From assembly GCA_045593405.1 (NCBI GenBank), contig JAZNWN010000001.1, positions 30,062 through 94,061 of the forward strand: 64,000 nt of DNA, read 5' to 3'. The position numbers and the translations under genes are program-made. This stretch comes from UMGS1933 sp045593405. Its GTDB lineage: Bacteria; Bacillota; Clostridia; TANB77; CAG-508. Below are positions 17,466 to 25,852 of the stretch, piece by piece. Under the pieces are notes generated by a model. That model worked only from the letters and a program-made list of their open reading frames with translations, searched no databases and was not told the DNA's origin. Each line of letters starts with the position of its first letter. The first letter of the stretch is position 1.

Positions 17466-18221
17466 ATGGAAAAAAATTCTAAGAAAAAAAATAAAAGTAT
17501 AGTTATTTTATCTATATTAAGAATAATCTTTATTATAGCATTAATTATATCCATAATATATATCATAAAATGGTATATAGATAGTAAACAAAACAAAGTA
17601 ATAGAACAAAAAGTCTCAGAAGCAATAACGATAGAAAATAAAGAAGATAGCAAAGATAATGAATATAAAATAGATTTTGAAAAGTTAAAAGAGATTAATA
17701 ATGAAATAGTAGCTTGGTTAAAAGTAAGAGGCACAGATATAGAGTATTCAGTAGTACAAGCAGATGATAATAATTATTATTTAAAAAGAAATTTAAAAAA
17801 AGAATACAATATTGCTGGATGGGTCTTTGCTGATTATAAAAATAAACTTGATGGAACAGATAAAAATATAATAATATATGGGCATAACATGAGAGATGAT
17901 TCAATGTTTGGAACTTTAAAAAATGTTTTGAAAGAACAATGGTATAATAATCAAGAGAATTATATAATTAATTTTATAACGGAAAACAGACAAGAAAAAT
18001 ATCAAGTGTTTTCCGTTTACCAAATAGTAAATGAAGATTATTATATAGATACAGAGTTTGAAAATAATGAGTTTGAAGATTTCATAAAAACATTAAAGAG
18101 TAGAAGTATAAAAGATTTTAATATAGAAGTAACAAAAGAAGATACTATATTAACTCTATCTACTTGTGCAAATAATAATAAATATAGAGTAGTATTACAT
18201 GCTAAAAAAATACAGGAATAA
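17466..18221 (+). CDS. srtB: Class B sortase
   Basis: The 251-residue protein has one N-terminal membrane helix (IIFIIALIISIIYIIKWYI), then the sortase fold. The catalytic His is in IIIYGHNMRDDSMFGTL, the Cys in LTLSTCANN, and the Arg follows in KYRVVLHAK. These positions fit SrtB-type enzymes. Sortases cut the Thr-Gly (or Thr-Asn) bond of the sorting signal and link the protein to peptidoglycan. It follows directly after a protein ending NPQTGD, its probable substrate. The ribosome site is AAAAGGGG, with a slightly long spacer. Confidence 0.9.
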   Translation: MEKNSKKKNKSIVILSILRIIFIIALIISIIYIIKWYIDSKQNKVIEQKVSEAITIENKEDSKDNEYKIDFEKLKEINNEIVAWLKVRGTDIEYSVVQADDNNYYLKRNLKKEYNIAGWVFADYKNKLDGTDKNIIIYGHNMRDDSMFGTLKNVLKEQWYNNQENYIINFITENRQEKYQVFSVYQIVNEDYYIDTEFENNEFEDFIKTLKSRSIKDFNIEVTKEDTILTLSTCANNNKYRVVLHAKKIQE

Positions 18222-18313
18222 ATAAAATAATTAAAAAATACTACCCAAATTTAAAAATATATGTTAAAATATATCGGTGAATTAAATTTTTAATAAAAAG
18301 GGAGAGTGAAAAC

Positions 18314-19039
18314 ATGTCAGGACATAGCAAATGGCATAATATTCAAGCGAAAAAAGGAAAAGCAGATGCAGCAAGAGGAAAGATATTTACAAAATTAGGT
18401 AGAGAATTATTAATGGCTGTAAAACAAGGTGGACCAGATCCAGCAGGAAATGCAAAACTTCGAGATGTTATTGCAAAATGTAAATCAAACAATATGCCAA
18501 ATGATACAATTAATAATGCAATAAAAAGAGCAGCAGGAGCAAATAACAGTGAAAATTATGAAGAAATTACATATGAAGGATATGGACCAAATGGTGTTGC
18601 TGTAATTGTAAATGCATCAACAGATAATAAAAATAGAACAGCAGCAGATGTAAGACATGTATTTGATAAATTTGGTGGAAACTTAGGAACAGCAGGATGT
18701 GTTTCTTATATGTTTGAAAGAAAAGGTGTTATTGTAATTGAAAAAACATCAACAACTTTAAGTGAAGATGATTTAATGATGCTTGCTTTAGATAATGGTG
18801 CAGATAACATGGAAACAGACGAAGAAATCTATGAAATAACATCTGATCCAGCAGAGTTTTCTACATTAAGAGAAGCTTTAGAAACTAATGGATTAACATT
18901 TGCACAAGCAGAAATTCAAATGGTTCCAAGTACATATGTTTCATTAGATGAAAATGGAGTAAGAAGAATGGAATTATTACTAGAAAAATTAGATGAATTA
19001 GATGATGTAATAGAAGTATTTCATAATTGGGAAGAATAG
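18314..19039 (+). CDS. yebC: YebC/PmpR-family transcription or translation regulator
   Basis: This 241-residue protein shows the conserved start MSGHSKWHNIQAKKGKADA, then GKIFTKLGRELLMAVKQGG, IAKCKSNNMPNDTI and YEGYGPNGVAVIV. It matches the YebC/TACO1 family at full length. Family members have been described as DNA-binding regulators and, more recently, as factors that help ribosomes pass proline stretches. AAAAGGGAGAG supports the start. It is a monocistronic gene, followed by a double repeat. Confidence 0.95.
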   Translation: MSGHSKWHNIQAKKGKADAARGKIFTKLGRELLMAVKQGGPDPAGNAKLRDVIAKCKSNNMPNDTINNAIKRAAGANNSENYEEITYEGYGPNGVAVIVNASTDNKNRTAADVRHVFDKFGGNLGTAGCVSYMFERKGVIVIEKTSTTLSEDDLMMLALDNGADNMETDEEIYEITSDPAEFSTLREALETNGLTFAQAEIQMVPSTYVSLDENGVRRMELLLEKLDELDDVIEVFHNWEE

Positions 19040-19046
19040 AATTTTG

Positions 19047-19123
19047 TGTAGGGGTCGGTCTTGACCGACCCGAAAATAAATATATTATAATCATAACGGG
19101 CTGGTCTTGACCAGCCCCTACAA
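19047..19123. repeat. TGTAGGGG-type intergenic repeat, two separated hairpins
   Basis: A GGGTCGGTCTTGACCGACCC hairpin and a GGGCTGGTCTTGACCAGCCC hairpin are separated by about 27 AT-rich bases and bounded by TGTAGGGG and CCCCTACA. It lies between convergent yebC and tmcAL. Confidence 0.9.
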
Positions 19124-19125
19124 AT

Positions 19126-20352
19126 TTATAATGTAATCAATTTATTTGTTAAATCCAAATTTGCTTTTGGATTTTTTTTGTAACCCAAAGTATAAATATT
19201 GCTTGCAAACATATCTTTCTCAAGCATTTTTTTTAATATTTTATTTTTATTTGTATCTAAAAATTTCTTAGGAGAAGTAACAATATTCAATTTCTTATTT
19301 GTTTTTGATATTTTAGATAGTAGCTCTTTTCCTTTTTGATTTACTCCAAGTACACGGATGTAGGGAAGAACTTTATAAGAATCTTCAATATCTTTTTTAG
19401 TAATGTTTAATAAAACGTATAATAAAATTCTATTAATTCTTGTCATGGTATATCTTTTTGATTTAATCATATTAGTTAAATCTACTAATGTATTACAAGA
19501 GTCAGAGGCTTTTTTAATTTTATTTTCTAAACCTTCAGAAACATCAGGGAGGATTGATATTTCTTGGGTACTCATAGTTCTTAATTTATATAGAATTGCT
19601 TGCTCAAAAGTAGCAATTCCGGGAACGAATTCATTTTTTGAAATTTTATCTTGCAAAATTTTATAAGAAGCTTTTGGCATACATTTTTCAAGATTTTCAC
19701 CATTTGCAATCCCTTGTCTAATTGCAGTTGCACTAGGATAAAAATCTTCTAGATCAGTACTATTATATTTTGATCCTTTTCTTGTAACTGTAACTGCACT
19801 TAATCTAGCTTTTTGTTTTTGTATGGCTTTCAAATATTCTATTCCTAAAATATTATTAGATTCAGAAAGTATATTTGCATATTTGCGAATATCATTTAAA
19901 TACATTAAAAGAGCATGTTCACGTGCTTTTGGAAATGATACTCCTAAGGAAAGCTCATGATTTAGTATAGATAAATATTCTGGTGGTTCTTGAACTAAAA
20001 CTTTTGCAATTTCATTTAAAACAGAAATGTTTCCAGATTCACTTCCAAAAGAAATAGTAGTATCCATGTTTAAGCTATTTAAAATTTTTATAGCTCCCAT
20101 AGCAAAATTTTCAGCACTTGAAATACTATACACTAAAGGTAATTCAATTACTAAATCAACACCATTTTTTAAGGCCATTTCAGCTCTAGACCATTTATCT
20201 ATAATTGCTGTATCTCCACGTTCTACAAAATTACCACTCATAATTGCAACTGTATAGTCAGGTTTAATAATTCTTTTAGATTCTTTTAAATGATATAAAT
20301 GACCTAAATGAAATGGATTATATTCACTTACTATTCCTAATATTTTATCCAT
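19126..20352 (-). CDS. tmcAL: tRNA(Met) cytidine acetate ligase
   Basis: The 408-residue protein begins MDKILGIVSEYNPFHLGHL, a nucleotidyltransferase HxGH motif. It continues with AIMSGNFVERGD and NGVDLVIELPLVYS, the marks of TmcAL (formerly YlbM). The enzyme activates acetate with ATP and acetylates the wobble cytidine of elongator tRNA-Met. Length and motif order are normal. It ends three bases from a repeat element and is convergent with yebC. Confidence 0.92.
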   Translation of the reverse strand: MDKILGIVSEYNPFHLGHLYHLKESKRIIKPDYTVAIMSGNFVERGDTAIIDKWSRAEMALKNGVDLVIELPLVYSISSAENFAMGAIKILNSLNMDTTISFGSESGNISVLNEIAKVLVQEPPEYLSILNHELSLGVSFPKAREHALLMYLNDIRKYANILSESNNILGIEYLKAIQKQKARLSAVTVTRKGSKYNSTDLEDFYPSATAIRQGIANGENLEKCMPKASYKILQDKISKNEFVPGIATFEQAILYKLRTMSTQEISILPDVSEGLENKIKKASDSCNTLVDLTNMIKSKRYTMTRINRILLYVLLNITKKDIEDSYKVLPYIRVLGVNQKGKELLSKISKTNKKLNIVTSPKKFLDTNKNKILKKMLEKDMFASNIYTLGYKKNPKANLDLTNKLITL

Positions 20353-20438
20353 AAAAAACTCCTAAATTATTGCATTTGTAAATTATTTACTGATATAATA
20401 TCATAAACAAAATGTTATCGCAAGAGATTAGATAAATA

Positions 20439-20588
20439 CTTCGAAGAAATGGCAAGAGAGCCCCTTTAATAAGGGGGCAGTCACCGTTAGGTGACTGGGG
20501 GTTCTTTCTAAGGAGTTTTAAGAACCCTCCGTCAGCCTTCGGATGCCACCTCCCTTGTTAAAGGAGGTTTCTTGCAAGGTCATCGAAG
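20439..20588. mobile_element. MITE-like element of about 150 bp with terminal inverted repeats
   Basis: The ends CTTCGAAGAAATGGCAAGA and TCTTGCAAGGTCATCGAAG are imperfect inverted repeats. The interior holds a series of short hairpins: GCCCCTTTAATAAGGGGGC, CAGTCACCGTTAGGTGACTG, a GTCAGCCTTCGG stem and ACCTCCCTTGTTAAAGGAGGT. It has no coding capacity. Its GC content is well above its surroundings. It sits between divergent tmcAL and rnhA. I believe similar elements occur in other Clostridia, but could not search. Confidence 0.65.
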
Positions 20589-20609
20589 CATAAATAAAGG
20601 AGAAATATT

Positions 20610-21050
20610 ATGAACAAAGAAGTTATAATCTATACAGATGGAGCATGTTCTGGAAACCCAGGTCCAGGAGGATGGGGAACAATACTTATGTATAAAGATT
20701 CAAAAAAAGAAATAAGTGGATATAAAAAAGATACTACTAATAATGTAATGGAAATAACAGCTGTAATAGAAGGCCTGAAATTATTAAAAGAACCTTGTAA
20801 TGTTCAAATTTATAGTGACAGCGCGTATGTAGTAAATGCATTTAATCAGCATTGGATAGAAAATTGGATTAAGAAAAACTGGCAAAACTCAAAAAAAGAA
20901 CCAGTAAAAAATAAAGAACTATGGCTAGAATTATATGCATTAGTAAAACAACATGAAGTTGAATTTATAAAAGTAAAAGGACATAGTGATAATGAATTTA
21001 ATAATAGATGTGATGAATTAGCAAGAAATGCAATAACAGAAAATCAATAA
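20610..21050 (+). CDS. rnhA: Ribonuclease HI
   Basis: At 146 residues this is a standard bacterial RNase HI. The four catalytic acidic residues are visible: Asp in YTDGACSGNPGPGGWG, Glu in NVMEITAVIEGL, Asp in IYSDSAYVVNAF, and Asp in the C-terminal NRCDELARNA, next to the conserved VKGHS histidine. It cleaves the RNA strand of RNA-DNA hybrids such as R-loops and replication primers. AAAGGAGAAA precedes the ATG. It is monocistronic with its own terminator. Confidence 0.95.
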   Translation: MNKEVIIYTDGACSGNPGPGGWGTILMYKDSKKEISGYKKDTTNNVMEITAVIEGLKLLKEPCNVQIYSDSAYVVNAFNQHWIENWIKKNWQNSKKEPVKNKELWLELYALVKQHEVEFIKVKGHSDNEFNNRCDELARNAITENQ

Positions 21051-21054
21051 ATAA

Positions 21055-21100
21055 AAATACCTTAACACTTCATAATAATGATGTGTCAAGGTATTTTTTT
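21055..21100. terminator. Bidirectional terminator
   Basis: AAATACCTTAACAC and GTGTCAAGGTATTT pair around an AT loop, with T7 on the right and A-rich sequence on the left. It serves rnhA and the convergent 21128 gene. Confidence 0.75.
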
Positions 21101-21127
21101 GTTCAAATGAACCTCATGGAATTTTGA

Positions 21128-21304
21128 TTACTCCTTGGTAAAAACTAAGTAAGCATTGTGTTTTTCGTATGCAGCACCAGCTGTACAAGATAAAGCAGTC
21201 AGCTTAAAACCCTTACGATTCATTTCAGAAGTGATTTTCTGAATATCATCTACAAGATGATATCCACCTTCTTTCATATGTACATACTTAATCTGTTGTT
21301 CCAT
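21128..21304 (-). CDS. Small DUF4177-like protein, 58 aa
   Basis: On the reverse strand AAAGGGGC precedes an ATG that opens a 58-codon frame. The product starts MEQQIKYVHMKEGGYHL, contains ITSEMNRKGFKLTALSC and ends NAYLVFTKE. The strand-helix-strand pattern, with 'G-F/W-x-L' after the helix and a terminal strand ending in basic residues, resembles DUF4177 proteins. Function is unknown. Codons are less AT-biased than the neighbours. It forms a single-gene unit between terminators. Confidence 0.6.
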   Translation of the reverse strand: MEQQIKYVHMKEGGYHLVDDIQKITSEMNRKGFKLTALSCTAGAAYEKHNAYLVFTKE

Positions 21305-21403
21305 GATTTTGCCCCTTTCTTTAAATTTAGTATTGCATAATAAGTATAAAGAGGTTCAATTGTTAACATAAGTATTTTAACATAATATATAAATTTTTGC
21401 AAA

Positions 21404-21426
21404 TGTAGGGGCGATTTTAATCGCCC
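21404..21426. repeat. TGTAGGGG-type repeat, GCGATTTTAATCGC variant
   Basis: TGTAGGGGCGATTTTAATCGCCC forms a single hairpin, the same short variant that occurs at 34486. Confidence 0.8.
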
Positions 21427-21553
21427 GTGTTTCGAAGATATATTTTTAAATATTGGCATTTCTACAATTTTATTAAAAAAAAGTTGATTTTTATTTTTTT
21501 TTGATATATAATATCACACGGTTAAAAAAAGAAAAAAGAAAGAAGGTTTGTTT

Positions 21554-24187
21554 ATGAGCAAAAAATACGTATACCTTTTTAAAGAAGGTAACGCAGATAT
21601 GCGTGAATTGCTAGGTGGTAAAGGTGCTAACTTAGCAGAAATGACAAATTTAGGTTTACCAATCCCACAAGGTTTTACAGTTTCAACAGAAGCATGTACA
21701 GAATATTACAAGGATGGTAAAACAATTAATGAAGAAATTCAAAATCAAATTTTTGCTGCATTAAAAGAATTAGAAGCAATGCAAGGTAAAAAATTTGGAG
21801 ATACTTCAGATCCATTATTAGTATCAGTAAGAAGTGGTGCTAGAGCATCAATGCCTGGTATGATGGATACAATATTAAACTTAGGTTTAAATGATGTAGC
21901 AGTTGAAGGGTTCGCTGCAAAAACTGGAAATCCAAGATTTGCATATGATTCATATAGAAGATTTATTCAAATGTATTCAGATGTTGTTATGGAAGTTCCA
22001 AAATCTTTCTTCGAAAAAATTATTGATGAATTAAAAGAAGAAAAAGGAGTTCATTTCGATACAGAATTAACTGTAGAAGATTTAAAAGAATTAGTAAATA
22101 GATTTAAAGCTGTTTACAAAAACGCAATGAATGGTGAAGAATTCCCACAAGAACCAGTAGAACAATTAATGGGAGCTGTTAAGGCTGTATTTAGAAGCTG
22201 GGACAACCCAAGAGCAATTGTTTATAGAAGAATGAATGATATCCCAGGTGATTGGGGAACAGCTGTTAACGTTCAAGCAATGGTTTTCGGTAACATGGGA
22301 GAAACATCTGGAACAGGTGTTGCATTTACAAGAAACCCATCAACAGGTGAAAAAGGAATATATGGTGAATACTTAATCAACGCTCAAGGTGAAGACGTTG
22401 TTGCAGGTGTTAGAACACCACAACCAATAACAAAACTTGCAGAAGATTTACCAGAATGCTATGAAGAATTCATGAAAATAGCAAACAAACTAGAAAATCA
22501 CTATAGAGATATGCAAGATATGGAATTCACAATCCAAGAAGGAAAATTATATTTCTTACAAACAAGAAATGGTAAAAGAACAGCTCCAGCAGCTATTCAA
22601 ATCGCTTGTGATTTAGTTGACGAAGGAATGATAACTAAAGAAGAAGCTGTTTTAAGAATAGAAGCTAAATCTTTAGATCAATTATTACACCCAACATTTG
22701 ATAAAGATAGCTTAAAAGCAGGAGAAGTAATTGGTGAAGCTCTTCCAGCATCTCCAGGTGCAGCAGCAGGTAAAGTAGTATTTACAGCTGAAGAAGCAAA
22801 AGAACTTGGAAAAGGTGGAAAAGGAGAAAGAGTAGTACTTGTTCGTTTAGAAACAACACCAGAAGATATTGAAGGTATGGTAGCTGCACAAGGTATATTA
22901 ACTGTTCGTGGTGGTATGACATCTCACGCTGCAGTTGTTGCTCGTGGTATGGGTACTTGCTGTGTATCTGGTTGTGGAGATATCAAAATGAATGAAGAAG
23001 CTAAAGAATTTGAACTTGGTGGATATACTTTCCATGAAGGAGATTACATTTCTTTAGATGGAACAACTGGAAAAATCTATAAAGGTGATATAAAAACAGT
23101 TGAAGCTAGTGTAAGCGGAAACTTTGGAAGAATAATGGGATGGGCAGATGAATTTAGAACTCTAAAAGTTAGAACAAATGCTGATAACCCAAGAGATACT
23201 AAAAATGCTGTAGCATTAGGAGCAGAAGGTATCGGATTATGTAGAACAGAGCACATGTTCTTTGATGAAGAAAGAATTCCAAAAATAAGAAAAATGATTC
23301 TTTCTGAAACAGTTGAAGCTAGAGAAGAAGCTTTAAATCAATTAATACCTTTCCAAAAAGGTGATTTCAAAGCTATGTATAAAGAATTAAAAGGATTACC
23401 AATGACAGTTCGTTATTTGGATCCACCACTACATGAATTCTTACCAACAGCTGAAGAAGATATAAAAGCATTAGCAAATGATATGGGAGTTACAGTTGAA
23501 CACTTAAAACAAAAATGTGCAGATTTACACGAATTTAACCCAATGATGGGACATCGTGGATGCCGTCTTGCTGTAACATATCCAGAAATAGCTAAAATGC
23601 AAACAAGAGCATTAATGGAAGCAGCTATTGAAGTTAAAGAAGAAGATGGATACGATATAGTTCCAGAAATAATGATTCCATTAGTTGGAGAAAAGAAAGA
23701 ATTAAAATTTGTTAAAGATGTTGTTGTAGAAACAGCTGAACAAGTTAAAAAAGAAAAAGGATCAGATATCGAATACCATATTGGTACAATGATAGAAATA
23801 CCAAGAGCAGCTTTAACAGCTGATGAAATAGCTGAAGAAGCAGAATTCTTCTCATTTGGAACAAATGACTTAACACAAATGACATTTGGTTTCTCAAGAG
23901 ATGATGCTGGTAAATTCTTAGATGCTTACTATAAAGCAAAAATATATGAATCAGATCCATTCGCAAAATTAGATCAAAATGGTGTTGGACAATTAGTAAA
24001 AATGGCAGCAGAAAAAGGAAGAACTACAAGACCAAATATTAAACTTGGTATATGTGGTGAACACGGTGGAGAACCATCAAGTGTTGAATTCTGCCACAAA
24101 GTAGGATTAACATATGTATCTTGCTCACCATTTAGAGTTCCAATTGCTCGTTTAGCAGCAGCACAAGCAGCATTAAATAATAAATAA
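21554..24187 (+). CDS. ppdK: Pyruvate, phosphate dikinase
   Basis: The 877-residue protein has the three PPDK domains in order: ATP-grasp domain (LLGGKGANLAEM, SVRSGARASMPGMMDT), phosphohistidine domain with catalytic His (GMTSHAAVVARGMG), and PEP/pyruvate barrel ending with Cys in GICGEHGGEPSS. It interconverts pyruvate, ATP and Pi with PEP, AMP and PPi, a glycolytic variant common in anaerobic Clostridia. Start ATG 21554 sits behind AAGAAGG; a TTG two codons earlier is possible. Codon use includes more GCT, GTT and CGT than the neighbours, a sign of high expression. Confidence 0.97.
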   Translation: MSKKYVYLFKEGNADMRELLGGKGANLAEMTNLGLPIPQGFTVSTEACTEYYKDGKTINEEIQNQIFAALKELEAMQGKKFGDTSDPLLVSVRSGARASMPGMMDTILNLGLNDVAVEGFAAKTGNPRFAYDSYRRFIQMYSDVVMEVPKSFFEKIIDELKEEKGVHFDTELTVEDLKELVNRFKAVYKNAMNGEEFPQEPVEQLMGAVKAVFRSWDNPRAIVYRRMNDIPGDWGTAVNVQAMVFGNMGETSGTGVAFTRNPSTGEKGIYGEYLINAQGEDVVAGVRTPQPITKLAEDLPECYEEFMKIANKLENHYRDMQDMEFTIQEGKLYFLQTRNGKRTAPAAIQIACDLVDEGMITKEEAVLRIEAKSLDQLLHPTFDKDSLKAGEVIGEALPASPGAAAGKVVFTAEEAKELGKGGKGERVVLVRLETTPEDIEGMVAAQGILTVRGGMTSHAAVVARGMGTCCVSGCGDIKMNEEAKEFELGGYTFHEGDYISLDGTTGKIYKGDIKTVEASVSGNFGRIMGWADEFRTLKVRTNADNPRDTKNAVALGAEGIGLCRTEHMFFDEERIPKIRKMILSETVEAREEALNQLIPFQKGDFKAMYKELKGLPMTVRYLDPPLHEFLPTAEEDIKALANDMGVTVEHLKQKCADLHEFNPMMGHRGCRLAVTYPEIAKMQTRALMEAAIEVKEEDGYDIVPEIMIPLVGEKKELKFVKDVVVETAEQVKKEKGSDIEYHIGTMIEIPRAALTADEIAEEAEFFSFGTNDLTQMTFGFSRDDAGKFLDAYYKAKIYESDPFAKLDQNGVGQLVKMAAEKGRTTRPNIKLGICGEHGGEPSSVEFCHKVGLTYVSCSPFRVPIARLAAAQAALNNK

Positions 24188-24196
24188 TTATAAATT

Positions 24197-24229
24197 AAAA
24201 AAATGAGAGTAGAAATACTCTCATTTTTT
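24197..24229 (+). terminator. Terminator of ppdK
   Basis: AATGAGAGTA-GAAA-TACTCTCATT followed by TTTTT. Confidence 0.9.
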
Positions 24230-24325
24230 GTGTTATGTATTTGGTATTTGGTATTTTGCTTTTGAGTCTGACTTTACAAGAATAATCCAAAAACAAAAAA
24301 CGAAATACAAAACACATAAGACATA
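24229..24325. repeat. T/G-rich and A/C-rich inverted-repeat element, copy 1
   Basis: The left arm (TTATGTATTTGGTATTTGG...) pairs with the right arm (...AATACAAAACACATAA) over about 26 positions with four mismatches. The element is about 95 bp and noncoding. Two relatives lie at 27967 and 40196. The rest of this 306-base gap holds the ppdK terminator and the mgtE leader ORF. Confidence 0.6.
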
Positions 24326-24423
24326 AAAATATTGCCAAAAAATACCTTTCATAACCTTGAACAAAACTGGTAACATATGGTATAATATCTTAGTTAGAAA
24401 ATAAACCAAAATGAGGTGATGGT

Positions 24424-24522
24424 ATGGAACCGTGTCCGCGATGTAATTTAGAATTTAAATTTAATTTAATATTATCAAAAATGGAGGTTTATTATGCTAG
24501 AAAGAGTAGAAGAATTACTTGA
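24424..24522 (+). CDS. Leader ORF (32 codons) overlapping mgtE, MgtL-like start
   Basis: GAGGTGAT lies just before an ATG that encodes MEPCPRCNLEFKFN and continues to a stop inside mgtE, overlapping the mgtE start in another frame. The MEPxP start recalls the E. coli leader peptide MgtL (MEPDPTPLP...), where acidic and proline codons destabilise ribosomes at low magnesium. A role in magnesium control of mgtE is an inference. A chance small frame is the alternative. Confidence 0.45.
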   Translation: MEPCPRCNLEFKFNLILSKMEVYYARKSRRIT

Positions 24523-25831
24523 AGAAAAGAAATATAAAGCAGCAAAAGTAGAATTAAACAAATTAAATAGCTCAGATGTTGCTGAGTTACTAGAAGATAT
24601 AGACTCAAAAGAAATTGTAAAAGTTTTTAGATTAATAAATAAAGACAAAGCGGCAGAGGTTTTTGCATATTTGCCAGTAGAACATGAAACTGAATTAATC
24701 GGTTTGTTAAGCGATAAAGAAGCAGTTTCATTATTAGATGAAATGTATACTGATGATGCAGTTGATTTACTTGAAGAAATGCCAGCTAACGTAGTTAAAA
24801 GATTATTAAAAAAATGTACAACTGATACTAGAAACGATATAAATAAATTATTAAAATATCCAGAAAATTCTGCAGGAAGTATTATGACTGTAGAATATGC
24901 AGAACTAAAAGAAGAGCTTACTATAAAACAAGCAATTGCAAAATTAAGAAAAGAAATGGAATATTATGAAACAGTTAACACATGTTTTGTAGTAAATGTA
25001 GAAAGAAAATTAATTGGATATATTCATTTAAAAGACATTATTTGTGCAAACGAAAATGATTTAGTTAAAGATATTGTACAAACTGATGTAATATCTTGTA
25101 AAACAACAGAGGATCAGGAAGAAGCAGCTAAAATGTTCCAGAAATATGATTTGGCTGCAATGCCAGTTGTTGATAGTGAAAATAGAATGGTTGGAATTAT
25201 TACAATTGACGATATTGTGGATGTATTACAAGAAGAAAATACAGAAGATATCGAAAAAATGGCTGCTATTAACCCTACAAGCAATAAAACTTATTTAAAA
25301 ACAGGTATTTTTGAAACATGGAAAGCGAGAATTCCTTGGCTTATGATACTTATGCTTTCAGCTACATTTACAGGAAAAATAATTCAAGTTTATGAAGAAG
25401 CTTTAACAGCATATGTAATTTTAACATCATTTATACCAATGCTTATGGGTTCTGCTGGTAATGCAGGAGGTCAGGCAAGTGTTACAATAATTCGTAGTTT
25501 ATCATTAGGTGATATTGAATTTGAAGATACATGGAAAGTTATTTGGAAAGAACTAAGAGTGGCAATACTTTGTGGACTTACTCTTGCAATTGTAAATATT
25601 GCAAAGCTAATGCTAGTAGACAAAGTGACATTTATTGTTGCTGCTGTAGTAAGTTTAACATTGCTTATAACGATAATAATTTCAAAAATAGTAGGATGTT
25701 CTTTACCAATTTTGGTAAAAAAGATAAAATTAGATCCTGCTGTTATGGCTAGTCCAATTATAACTACAATAATAGATGCTTTAAGTTTAGTAATTTATTT
25801 CCAAATTGCAACACATTTATTAAGTTTATAA
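24494..25831 (+). CDS. mgtE: MgtE magnesium transporter
   Basis: This 445-residue protein has the N-terminal helical MgtE domain (VAELLEDIDSKEIVKVFRLI), two CBS domains (about residues 130-255, including GYIHLKDI and VGIITIDDIVDVL), a plug helix and five C-terminal helices. The channel helix contains the PMLMGSAGNAGGQASVT motif characteristic of MgtE. It is a gated Mg2+ channel that closes when cytoplasmic Mg2+ is high. GGAGG precedes ATG 24494. A small upstream frame overlaps its start and may control it. Confidence 0.95.
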   Translation: MLERVEELLEEKKYKAAKVELNKLNSSDVAELLEDIDSKEIVKVFRLINKDKAAEVFAYLPVEHETELIGLLSDKEAVSLLDEMYTDDAVDLLEEMPANVVKRLLKKCTTDTRNDINKLLKYPENSAGSIMTVEYAELKEELTIKQAIAKLRKEMEYYETVNTCFVVNVERKLIGYIHLKDIICANENDLVKDIVQTDVISCKTTEDQEEAAKMFQKYDLAAMPVVDSENRMVGIITIDDIVDVLQEENTEDIEKMAAINPTSNKTYLKTGIFETWKARIPWLMILMLSATFTGKIIQVYEEALTAYVILTSFIPMLMGSAGNAGGQASVTIIRSLSLGDIEFEDTWKVIWKELRVAILCGLTLAIVNIAKLMLVDKVTFIVAAVVSLTLLITIIISKIVGCSLPILVKKIKLDPAVMASPIITTIIDALSLVIYFQIATHLLSL

Positions 25832-25852
25832 TATATGAGGTATAGAAATATA

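Noticed and set aside
20439..20588. tRNA or small structured RNA gene
   Set aside because: No tRNA fold or conserved TTCGA-type arm in the right place; terminal inverted repeats fit a MITE better.
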